A stretch of 10,437 bases of DNA from Podochytrium sp. JEL0797 (Eukaryota > Chytridiomycota > Chytridiomycetes > Chytridiales > Chytriomycetaceae): contig JADGJG010000962.1 in assembly GCA_027596195.1 (NCBI GenBank), positions 1-10,437 on the forward strand, given 5' to 3'. The notes under the pieces are model-generated. The model made no database searches, had not been told where the DNA came from, and saw only the letters and a program-made list of their open reading frames with translations. Both the position numbers and the translations under genes were made by a program. Positions 1 to 7,145 of this stretch are shown in pieces; within the stretch, counting starts at the first letter, position 1, and each line of letters begins with the position of its first letter.

Positions 1-437
1 CGCAGGCGACGATTTAGCCGTGAGTCACCTCTTTTTTTTTCTCAAAGATTTGCATATCTGACAATTCCGAAACGCGCTTCTTCTTCAAAAAATACAGTAC
101 ATCCTCGTTTCTTGAACCAATACGCCCCAGACGACTTGATTCTCCACATTTCTGACACGCCCCCCCCCCCGTCCATCCAATACGCCGGCTCCGTATTCGT
201 GGGCCCGTACTCCCCCGAATCGTTGGGCGACTATGCGTTGGGGACAACCCACACCCTCCCGACTACGCGAGAATGTATAGTGGCGTGAATACAGACGCGT
301 TTGTCAAGTATGTCACGAGTCAGAGTGTTACGAGGGAAGGGTTGAAAGGGATGGGGGCGTGTGTGATGCGGTTGGCGGAGGTGGAAGGGTTGGACGTGCA
401 TCGGAATGCTGTGGCGGTGCGGTTGGAGGATTTTTGA
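1..437 (+). pseudogene. HIS4: Histidinol dehydrogenase C-terminal fragment (HIS4), frame-broken
   Basis: Histidinol dehydrogenase makes the last two oxidations to histidine; in fungi it is usually the C-terminal domain of trifunctional HIS4. Only the C-terminal end lies in the window. From 121 the frame reads YAPDDLILHISD, then after an 11-C run AGSVFVGPYSPESLGDY, and up to THTLP at 261. It resumes in another frame at 264 with YARMYSGVNTDAFVKYV and ends at TGA 435-437. The family has TYGYAR at the joint, so about 7 nt are missing at 262-264. The zinc-ligand Asp (LGDY) and the late His (EGLDVH, codon 399-401) are kept. The family's catalytic APEHL motif is APDDL here, so the Glu-His pair is lost. 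Identity is secure; whether it is a pseudogene or a damaged consensus is open, though the two DD codons argue for decay. Confidence 0.75.
20..97 (+). other. Candidate intron in the HIS4 fragment
   Basis: A GTGAGT donor at 20-25, a T-rich stretch, a CTGAC-like branch site near 56-60 and an acceptor AG at 96-97 outline a 78-nt intron just upstream of the recognisable YAPDDL exon. Joining phase 1 to this exon keeps the frame open, but the residues encoded before the donor do not resemble the enzyme, so the exact boundary is uncertain. Confidence 0.4.
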
Positions 438-793
438 GGGGGGGGTGGTTGAGTTTGTGGAATATATTTCTTCTTCTGCGTTGTTTTTTTAAATTTAATT
501 TCAGACAGAGTTCCTGACCGACTGGTTCACTCTCAACTTCCATGACACACTGTTCTGAAACCTTCAAATACCGAAGGCTGGCGATGCAAGGCTTGTGAAG
601 CGGCGGTTTTGTGAGATTCTGTCGCTGAGCTCCTCTATTTCCTATTGGCTAGTTCTTGGTCTTTCTTGACAAAGAGTCTTTTAATAATTAACAGCAATGC
701 TAAGAAGGGGGCGGGGCTGTGGCTCGTCTTCTGTGGCGAATTCAACAGACAGCCTCATGTTTTCCCTCCTTTTGCTTCCTCAACATTTATGGC
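438..793. other. Non-coding stretch between two converging genes
   Basis: This region lies downstream of both the HIS4 fragment (+) and the small membrane protein gene (-). It holds an 8-G run right after the HIS4 stop and an AT-rich segment near 480-500. A 25-codon minus-strand ORF starting at 758 has no supporting feature. I see no convincing gene. Confidence 0.5.
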
Positions 794-933
794 TTACATG
801 ACATCCACCAGTTTGGTCACTTTATCGTGGAAGAATGCTAAAAGGTTCCCTATACCTGGATGATGGAACAGAGCCAAAAATCCACTCATGCAACCAAGAA
901 CATTTTGGGATGGTGAATGTGTGGGTTTGCCAT
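794..933 (-). CDS. Small single-helix membrane protein, one apparent 1-nt frameshift
   Basis: An ATG at 933-931 in good context (A at -3, G at +4) opens MANPHIHHPKMFL. The frame then shifts by one base at about 891-897. In the next frame GCMSGFLALFHHPGIGNLL continues with AFFHDKVTKLVDVM and ends at TAA 796-794. Adding one G to the GG there would give a continuous 46-residue protein with one central hydrophobic helix, a His-rich N-terminus and a charged C-terminus. Both halves read like one protein, and the break sits in a short homopolymer. I do not recognise the family. A small mitochondrial or ER membrane subunit is possible from the architecture alone. Confidence 0.5.
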
Positions 934-1164
934 TTTGAGGAGGTGTGAAGGAGAGCGTGGCGTAGAGATTGGGTAAGGTGGGTGAATCGAATCAGAGGTC
1001 GCAGTGGAAAAAATCCACAATTTCCATTTCTAAAATCCCAGACCATTCCAGAGCTGTGTCGCTACCACATATCAGGAAGACAAATAAAGGGCTTCAGGTC
1101 TGCACCAGCTGGCTATGATAATGCAATTGCAGATTTGCGGCAGATTCCGTGTTCCCCGCCAAAT

Positions 1165-1170
1165 TTTATT
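1165..1170 (-). terminator. Poly(A) signal AATAAA of the seven-helix gene
   Basis: AATAAA on the minus strand lies 57 nt after the TAA stop of the seven-helix protein gene, a normal distance for cleavage and polyadenylation. The rest of 934-1226 is 3' untranslated sequence of that gene and the upstream region of the small membrane protein gene. Confidence 0.6.
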
Positions 1171-1226
1171 ATCTGGATTTTCTCAATACCAGAACCCGAA
1201 TATTGACTCTACTTATACGAAAAAAA

Positions 1227-2241
1227 TTAAAGTCTCGACTTTCTGAGTGGATTGTCCATCATCCTCGTCTGAACAGACGCAGAGCCGTGCTGCATCGACA
1301 CCATCCCATGTTGCTGCATCGACGAATTCTGCGAGCCAGACCCCGAATCCATCTCATGTCCCTTATTCCACCCTTTCATCAAAATAAAATAAACCGGTAA
1401 GAGAGCATCCAACGGCAAACTCACGACATTGTCCAAAATGAGGATGCTCAACCACGGGTCTTTCGTCGAATCAACAAACTGCATGGCAATCACAGAGATG
1501 CAGATTGCGAATTCTTGGATCGTGCACGCCACGGAGCTCAGGAACAGGATTTTGGTGGTGGACTGGGTCGTGGCATTGGCGAGACTTTCGCGCGGACTGG
1601 CTCGGATTTTGAGCCACAGGTATTCACTCCACTTGATGATGAGGATGCACGAGCACGCGAGTCCAGACCAATTGTACGTGTAGATGATGATGTTCAATTT
1701 TTCATGCTCTGTGCTACTGAGGTAGAGATAGTGGGGGACTGGGAAAATGGAGTTCTGACACGCGAGGACCAGAATCCCTGACGCGAGACTCGCGATAGAG
1801 ATTCCAGCCATCGTCCAGTTCAAAGAAGACTTATTTCTGACAAGAAATTTGACGGATAAAATACTTTGGGTGCTCTGAACGGCATCCATGTATAGGAACG
1901 TAGATAGGACTTTGTAAAAGTTGAAGGCGTTGAGGGAATAACACTCCAAGAACTTTGTAAAAATCACAAAAGGAATATCGTAATTATCAAGCTGGACGAG
2001 CGAGCTGAAAGTCGTCAAGGTGACTTGACAGTAGCAGTACAGGATTTCATGAATGAAGATGGCGCACAGCTGGAAATATAAACACGGAAGAATGAGATAC
2101 GCGAAAAGAGTGCTATTGATTTACCACTATCCCCGCAGGCTTGCCCCAGAGAGCGGAGACGCTGAGGAAGCTGAGGGCAGCTGACAAGCACGCGATCAAA
2201 CTCGTGTAAAAGATGTTGAGTCCAACTTCGATGTATCCCAT
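1227..2241 (-). CDS. Seven-transmembrane protein, 319 aa, two exons
   Basis: Exon 1 (2241-2125) encodes 39 residues from ATG. A 55-nt phase-0 intron follows, and exon 2 (2069-1227) encodes 280 residues ending in TAA. The joined protein has seven hydrophobic segments, at about residues 10-31, 40-56, 71-95, 128-152, 170-195, 215-240 and 252-275. Segment one contains NIFYTSLIACLSAALSFLSV. The last segment is LILDNVVSLPLDALLPVYFI. A soluble C-terminal tail of about 45 residues is rich in Met, His, Ser and Gln (SSMQQHGMVSMQHG). The topology is like a G-protein-coupled receptor, but I see no diagnostic DRY or NPxxY motif and do not recognise the family. Unlike many neighbours, the frame is intact. 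A poly(A) signal follows at 1170-1165. Confidence 0.8.
2070..2124 (-). other. Intron of the seven-helix gene
   Basis: GTAAAT donor at 2124 and TTTCCAG acceptor ending at 2070, 55 nt, phase 0. Removing it joins KPAGIV to LCAIFIHEIL, which continues the membrane-protein character. Confidence 0.8.
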
Positions 2242-2315
2242 CTTTGAAGATGATGAATGTATGGGAAAAAGAAGGAATTGACGATCGTGATACGGACTTT
2301 GGCTATGTCGATTTA

Positions 2316-2471
2316 CTACCAATTTTGTGGATCGGCACGGGAGAGCCACCTATGACCAACAGCAATCAGTAAACCGAACGGGAGCAGATATGTGACTGCA
2401 ACGATCACCAGGCGACGGGGATTCCCAGATTTTGTTTGAAAAATTGTCGTATTAAACAGGCTTCGATTCAT
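2316..2471 (-). CDS. 51-aa single-helix membrane microprotein
   Basis: The ORF runs from ATG (2471-2469, A at -3) to TAG (2318-2316). A polar N-terminus (MNRSLFNTTIFQTK) is followed by basic SGNPRR, one hydrophobic helix (LVIVAVTYLLPFGLLIAVG) and a polar tail ending in RADPQNW. The Arg pair before the helix fits the positive-inside pattern of a real membrane protein. It begins two bases after the TAA of the thioredoxin gene on the same strand (TAA-AA-ATG) and ends 74 nt before the seven-helix start codon. I do not recognise it. It could be the second cistron of a shared mRNA, a separate gene whose promoter lies in the thioredoxin sequence, or chance. Splicing it to the seven-helix protein through the GTAGTA donor and the acceptor before 2241 gives a stop codon, so that model fails. 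Confidence 0.45.
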   Translation of the reverse strand: MNRSLFNTTIFQTKSGNPRRLVIVAVTYLLPFGLLIAVGHRWLSRADPQNW

Positions 2472-2473
2472 TT

Positions 2474-3251
2474 TTACTTCGCCAACGCGTAAAACACAGC
2501 CAACAATCCTCCCAAAAACAGAATTTGCTGCTGCATCACAGTCAGATTTCCCAAAATGTTTAGGAATCCCGTATTCGACACGGCGGCGCCGAGTCCGCTT
2601 CCAGTCCCCGTTGGTGCTGCGGAAGAAGACCCCGATCCACCCAACGTGCGGCCTCCGGAGGTTGGGAATCCGCTGGATCCAGCCGCATGCGTGTTGACCA
2701 GACTTTCGACTTTGCCAATGTCTGCGCCGACGACTTTTTGGATTCGAATCAGATGTGCCAGCAGTTCAAGAAAGAAGGGGAAACGCCAATAGGGGGGAGC
2801 AAGTCGGAGCAAGTTTGATTGTCAGTATCGTGTGCAGTCACCCTCGGTCAAGTCACAAACAGCGAAGCCACTGACCTTCGGCAATCTTTCTCCCGCTCTT
2901 GAACAACTGGAAGGTGGGCATGGCTCTCACGCCATGCGTGGAGGCAATGTTTTTATTGGCGTCCACATCGCATTTCAAAAACAGGCAATTCGGGAACTTG
3001 GCCGCCAGGGCTTCGAATCTGGCGGATCAGTTAGGCGGGGGAGTGGATGCAGTGATGAGGAGGGGGGGTCAACTTGCCTGGGGGCAACGGCTTTACAAGG
3101 CCCGCACCAGGTGGCGGTGAAATCCACGACAGCGAGCTTCGAGCCGCCAATGTGCTTGTTGAACTGTAACCAATAGGGTAAGTCGACCTGTGATCGTCCA
3201 GGCCATGTAGTGAATCACCTCGGCTTCCGACGTGATTGTGATGACGCCCAT
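2474..3251 (-). CDS. Tail-anchored thioredoxin, about 173 aa, four exons
   Basis: Exons are 3251-3219, 3163-3078, 3018-2876 and 2733-2474. The product begins [18 protein letters not shown], then [15 protein letters not shown] with the redox-active WCGPC at about residues 30-34. [15 protein letters not shown] and the cis-proline segment [13 protein letters not shown] follow, and the fold closes with [13 protein letters not shown]. This is a complete thioredoxin domain (about 1-100). After it come a Gly/Ser/Pro/Thr-rich linker of roughly 45 residues and a C-terminal hydrophobic helix ([19 protein letters not shown]) ending almost at the stop. That layout predicts a tail-anchored protein with the enzyme facing the cytosol, on the ER or outer mitochondrial membrane (inference). 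It differs from the TXNL1 type, which carries a PITH domain. Fold and catalytic assignment are secure; the membrane target is not. Confidence 0.88.
2734..2875 (-). other. Third intron of the thioredoxin gene
   Basis: GTCAGT donor at 2875 and AAAAAG acceptor ending at 2734, 142 nt, phase 1. Joining GAA-G to TC gives [11 protein letters not shown], matching the usual end of the thioredoxin fold. An acceptor further downstream would delete conserved residues. Confidence 0.65.
3019..3077 (-). other. GC-AG intron of the thioredoxin gene
   Basis: The donor is AG|GCAAGT at 3077, a GC donor with otherwise perfect consensus. A CCTAAC branch site and CCAG acceptor lie at the 3' end; length 59 nt, phase 2. 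Splicing gives [15 protein letters not shown], exactly as thioredoxins require, so the GC donor is well supported. Confidence 0.85.
3164..3218 (-). other. First intron of the thioredoxin gene
   Basis: GAG|GTGATT donor at 3218 and TTACAG acceptor ending at 3164, 55 nt, phase 0. It joins TSEAE to FNKHIGGSK, the normal N-terminal spacing before the WCGPC motif. Confidence 0.75.
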
Positions 3252-3457
3252 TGGGGGAGAGAGAGAGTTTTTTTCCAAGTTATTTGCTCGACGCAGAACG
3301 GTTGATTATTCCCTTCCTTTTTAAATTAAATCAGATGTTTAAATCCTTTATTTACCTCTCTCTAGACCTAAAAATGAAATAAAAAGAGAAAAATTCTCTA
3401 ATGAGCGAGAGCTGCTGCTTCTTCGCCGTCACGACGTCCTAAATTCATCGGCATGCA
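3252..3457 (-). promoter_or_regulatory. Thioredoxin upstream region
   Basis: About 200 nt between the thioredoxin ATG and the stop of the upstream gene. It contains a CT repeat immediately before the ATG, AT-rich stretches, and an AATAAA on the minus strand around 3343-3348 that can serve the upstream gene. A pyrimidine-rich ATTTTTAG near 3370 resembles a splice acceptor and might mark a final intron of that gene. No clear TATA box. Confidence 0.35.
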
Positions 3458-3798
3458 TCACCTAGCTCTCTTGACTGGCTCCCCCGTAACTGGATCCACT
3501 GCAGATTCCTCGGCAGAGTTATCGGTGACAGCAATGGGAACTGCCTCATCTACAACAGCAGGTTCAGGGGCATCGGGAAAGACGGCTGGGCCCGTGCCTT
3601 CATCGTCGCGACGGATTGCGTGTTGAAGAAAGTAGTTTTGATAATAAAGACTTCCTCCTCTCTTTTGGAGAAACCTTTTGTCGACAGGTGTTGGAGCGGC
3701 CAGTGGCCACGGCGAGATCGACAAGAAAAAAGGAGGTCAGGAAAAGTATGACTTCCGGCGTCGTGATATCGTTCGAGTTCCGCTATCTGCTTTTTCAT
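3458..3798 (-). CDS. Small unrecognised protein, about 113 aa if one T is added
   Basis: The ATG at 3798 opens MKKQIAELERYHDAG. A second frame, open to TGA 3460-3458, reads PVDKRFLQKRGGSLYYQNYF, then an acidic Pro/Val/Glu-rich stretch and a basic end (EPVKRAR). The two frames differ by one base at a T6 run (plus-strand A6 at 3726-3731). One extra T would fuse them into a continuous 113-residue protein with a short hydrophobic patch (LLFFLSISPWPL) in the middle. An intron is an alternative, but I find no clean donor and acceptor pair. A further alternative extends the end through AG|GTGATG to an acceptor near 3370, giving RSRER before a TAA. I do not recognise the family. The second half is more convincing as coding than the first. 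Confidence 0.4.
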
Positions 3799-3866
3799 AA
3801 TAACAACAATATAACTTCATATGAAAGAGGGAATGGGAAGAAATTGGGTGTTTGGATTTCGCTGGG
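3799..3866. promoter_or_regulatory. Short divergent promoter gap
   Basis: Only 68 nt separate the proposed minus-strand start at 3798 and the proposed plus-strand start at 3867. If both starts are right, this is a bidirectional promoter or the transcripts overlap. It is AT-rich on the left side. Both starts are tentative. Confidence 0.3.
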
Positions 3867-6800
3867 ATGTCCGAAACGCGAACTGAAGTCCGAAAACGCG
3901 ACAAAAAAAAGTTGTCCAAAATAGCAAACAATCCGCGCCTCCTCGCCACCCTCACTGCTGTCCACTCTGCATACAGCGCGACTGCTCAACTCTTTGTTGC
4001 CACTGCCTCTCTTGCGCTTCGCCGTCGGGGGACCTCGCGCCTTCGCCTTGTCGATGCCGCTTCGGCCTCTAGTTAAGAATTGGGAGTTCCCTAGCCATGC
4101 CTGGCATTCTCTAGCAAATCTAACTCTCTTTCAAACGACAGCTCACCAGACAATTGTATCGACATAGAAGTCCTCGAAGACGCCCTCATTCACCTCGTTC
4201 AACTCGACGGAGACTGCCCGGTCACCCCCCAGCCAAACCAGCCCCACCAACAGCATCTCCCACCCCCACCACGCCCTTCTTCGTTCTGCGAGTACTGGCT
4301 TTCAGTCGACGCCAAAGACGCTATCACGCTCTCGATCGAAGACCCAGCGAACCCAGCACCACGTGACCCAACCAAGCCTTTCGCGTTTGCCTCACTCAAC
4401 AAGCTCTACGCTGCCAACGACTACTCTGCCCTTCGCATCAAAGTCTTTCGGAGCTCGTCTGAACTCGAAACCAACGCGTTGAAAGCCAACATCAACAAGC
4501 TGGTCGTTCCAAACACGTCGCTGATTCCTCCCTGTCCACAACCAACCGCTCCGTTCAAGCTCTCTTTGTATGAATATCAGCTTCGCACGCTGTCATGGAT
4601 GCAGAGTATTGAGGATGGCGCTAACGAATATTACTACTCTCCTGGCGTGTCCCGTATCAAAGAAGATGAGTAGCCTTCGCATCTATAGCCCCTATAGTTG
4701 GTGGGGCTCGCATTTTTCTGTAACTTTGTTGACGTTTGATGAGGTGAAGCGCCTGAAGAAGTCGTCAAAGTGTGGCATTATTTATTTTTATTAAACGCGT
4801 GCTTCCCTTGTTTTTGGACGCGAACTGAAATACAATTCACTTGATCAATTAGGACAAGCCTGGCGTCGGAAAGACCATCACCTCCTTAGCGCTCTGCCAA
4901 ACGCGTCCCTTCGCGGAACCCGACTTCCTCGGTTCAGTGTCAACCTCTGGCCTCTTCAAGTCCAAGGCAACGGTCTTCTTTGTCCCCAATGACATCTGTA
5001 GCCAGTGGATGCAAGAGATCAAGAAGTGCTTTGGTGACAACGTCAAGACTATCGAAATCAAAGGAAAGCGGCAATACGAGAAGGCGACTCTCAAGCAGGT
5101 CCTCGAATGCGACATACTCATTGTCTCGTACCACTTTTTTGTCAATGCCAACTGCATTGCCTCCAAATCCGAGTCTCCTGAACGCCACGTTACCGTCAAG
5201 TTCCCAGGCCAAGACTTCTCAAACCACACCACCGCAGACACCTTCATCACCACCCGCACCACGGGAGGAAACGCTTTCCTTCTCTTGGATCCACTTCCAC
5301 CGCGTCGTGTTTGACGAGTTCCACGAAATCAGCGACAAGACGAACCAAACCCGCTCGCAGCTCCTCCAAATTTCCGGAGACACTTTCTGGAGGCTCACGG
5401 GAACCCCAAAACTCGAAGAAGCGGCCGTTGTGGCCAACTTTGCAAAGTACCTCAAAATTGATCTGTTCAAGTTGGAACCCACCCGCAAATACGAGCGCGG
5501 CCGTATGGAGCAGTTTTATGCCAAGGAGTTTATCCACCACCGCATGCGCTGCAACGAGCCCGAAATTGACTACCCGCCCCCCGTGTACGAAACAATCCGC
5601 GTGACTCAAACCGCCATGGAACTGACCCTCTACCGCTCCTGTCTTGGAACCAAGGAGAACCTCGAGAACTTGGTCAAGCTCTGCAACCACTACCAAATCG
5701 CGCACAACCTCGCGTCCCTCGCTGCGGGAGACAACGCCGGCGGTGCCTTGACGATTGAGCAAGTCACGCAACGCGTTCAAACGGGTCGTGTCGAAAAGAT
5801 CCACAAGCTCACGCGATCAATTGCAGAGATTGTTGTTGTTGTGGAGCGTCGTCGTGAAAAGTTCAGCGAGCTCACTCCGGGAACCGAGGTGCACAAGATT
5901 GCCGAGACGTCGCTCAAACGTGCCATCGCGTTGGAAAACGAAATGAGGGAAGACTTGCGCTCCACCCAGTCACAGCATCAGTTCTTTGAAAACTTTTTGA
6001 CGAGTTATTCGACTGGGAAAGAGAAGATGTTTTGCGGGGTGTGTTGGGAGGATGAGATTCCGAGGGACCAGTTGGGGTTGGTGCCGTGCGGTCATGTCTT
6101 TTGCTGGGAGTGCGCGGAGGGTGTGGCCAAGCGGAACCGCAAGTGTCCGCAGTGCAACATGCCTTTGAGGGTGGACCAGTTGATGAAGATTCAACCACCA
6201 GTCGAGGAGCTGGCTGTTCCTGAGCCGGAAGCTGCGGAGGACGTTGTCGAAGGTGGAATGCTGGATCCGAACAAGGTGAATCGGGTGCACTTCTCTTTCT
6301 CCCCCCACAATCTCATTGGTCGCGACAACTGACATCGAGTCCGTATTTATGAAACACAGTTTGGCTCCAAGATCCGCGACCTCGTGCACTTTCTCCAACG
6401 CGAAATGGACTCGGACCCGTCGCACCGCTTCCTCGTATTTATCCAGTGGGCTGACCTGGCCGACCTCGTGAACGCGGCATTGAACACGTTTGGAATCGCA
6501 ACGGCGAGACTGAAGAGCGGGTTTGCCCATCGCGAGGCGGCGTTGCGTCAGTTCCGGGCCGGGTTGGAGACTGTCGGTGGTGGTGGTGGTAGTGGGCTGG
6601 TGGATGACCAACCGAACGCGGCGCTGCAAAAGGAGGATGCGGATGACGGTGATGATGGGGATTCCGAGGACGACGAATACGTTGAGTCGGAGGCAGAAGT
6701 TCCGGATGGCGACAACGACAAGAAGGGAAAGCGGAAGGCTGGGGCATCCAAAGTTGCCAAGCCAGTCAAGAGGGCGCGCAAAGTGAAGCCAGTGAGAGTC

Positions 6801-7109
6801 TTGATGCTGTCTGCCAAGGATTCTGTGAGTGGGTTGAACCTGACGGAAGGTGAGAGTCGGGTGTGGGTGTCGTGTCACTGTTGTTCCAATTGACTCAACA
6901 AACTGCTCAAAATCACAGCGAGCCACTGCATCATCTTGCATCCCTTCCACGACAAGAAGGAGGACTACGCGATTGGAGCCGAGAAGCAAGGCATTGCGCG
7001 CGCGTTGAGAAACGGCCAGACCAAGACTGTCAAGATTGTGAGATTCGTGGTGGAGGAGACGATTGAGCAAGAAATGCACGAGAGACGCGTGGGAAAGTTG
7101 CAACTTTGA
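3867..7109 (+). CDS. RING-containing SNF2 translocase / E3 ligase (RAD5/RAD16/SHPRH type)
   Basis: This nuclear DNA-dependent ATPase has a RING ubiquitin-ligase domain between its two helicase lobes, the layout of RAD5, RAD16 and SHPRH in DNA damage tolerance or repair. Proposed exons are 3867-4071, 4150 to about 4719, 4853-6275, 6360-6849 and 6919-7109, roughly 950 residues. Visible motifs in order: LYEYQLRTLSWM before the ATP site; Walker A DKPGVGKT (4853-4876); Walker B VVFDEFHEI (5304-5330); motif III LTGTP (5394-5408); C3HC4 RING from CGVC to CPQC (6033-6155); lobe two with RFLVFIQWADLADLV, LMLSAKDSVSGLNL and QGIARALRNGQTK (motif VI). A Gly-rich, then acidic, then KR-rich insert (about 6570-6800) splits lobe two and carries a likely nuclear localisation signal (KPVKRARKVK). 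The frame breaks around 4671 and 5276. The first exon is tentative. Confidence 0.88.
4072..4149 (+). other. Tentative first intron of the SNF2 gene
   Basis: GTTAAG donor at 4072 and CACCAG acceptor ending at 4149 with a perfect TCTAAC branch site upstream; 78 nt. It joins VDAASAS to NNCIDIEVLED in frame. The AG at 4139-4140 is a better-placed acceptor but does not match the phase of the only candidate first exon, so the N-terminus may be different. Confidence 0.4.
4671..4852 (+). other. Interrupted segment before Walker A of the SNF2 gene
   Basis: The frame before this point ends SPGVSRIKEDE-TAG, yet the next exon starts directly at Walker A after a clear TTAG acceptor (4851-4852). One frame over, 4673-4719 reads AFASIAPIVGGARIF, and a GTAACT donor sits at 4720. 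SNF2 proteins carry a Gly-Gly-x-x-hydrophobic step just before Walker A, which VGGARIF fits. So an intron at about 4720-4852 plus two one-base losses (near 4660-4673 and in GG at 4852-4853) would restore a normal protein. This is inference; no single canonical intron bridges the gap in frame while keeping that motif. Confidence 0.4.
6276..6359 (+). other. Intron of the SNF2 gene containing the in-frame TGA
   Basis: AAG|GTGAAT donor, CTGAC branch site at 6329-6333 and ACACAG acceptor; 84 nt, phase 0. It removes a TGA at 6330-6332 that would end the protein just after the RING domain, and joins MLDPNK to FGSKIRDLVHFLQ, the normal start of helicase lobe two. Confidence 0.85.
6850..6918 (+). other. 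Last intron of the SNF2 gene
   Basis: GAAG|GTGAGA donor and TCACAG acceptor, 69 nt, phase 1, with a TTGACTCAAC branch region. It joins GLNLTE to ASHCIILHPF, the conserved motif V context of SNF2 proteins. Confidence 0.88.
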
Positions 7110-7139
7110 GAATGGGAGTTGGTGTTTGTGAACACAGAG

Positions 7140-7145
7140 AATAAA
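7140..7145 (+). terminator. Poly(A) signal of the SNF2 gene
   Basis: AATAAA lies 30 nt after the TGA at 7107-7109, consistent with the 3' end of the SNF2 gene. A second AATAAA is at 7211-7216. Confidence 0.6.

Noticed and set aside
160..170. 11-C run in HIS4 as a frameshift site
   Set aside because: The frame before and after the run is the same (SDTPPPPS), so no shift occurs there.
328..567. 79-codon minus-strand ORF opposite the HIS4 end
   Set aside because: It overlaps the clearly recognisable histidinol dehydrogenase C-terminus on the plus strand and has low-complexity Pro/Thr composition; it is an antisense shadow.
681..758. 25-codon minus-strand ORF beginning MRLSVEF
   Set aside because: It is short, has no splice signal or partner exon, and lies just after the stop of the small membrane protein gene.
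2125..2349. Upstream extension of the seven-helix protein from a GTG at 2349
   Set aside because: There is no ATG, the extension is not membrane-like, and it overlaps the 51-codon ORF in another frame; the ATG at 2241 gives the expected N-terminus.
2832..3176. Plus-strand 114-codon ORF across the thioredoxin gene
   Set aside because: Antisense to well-supported thioredoxin exons with family motifs; its own translation looks like no protein.
6330..6332. In-frame TGA after the RING domain as a truncating stop
   Set aside because: It lies in an intron with a perfect donor, branch site and acceptor, and splicing restores helicase lobe two.
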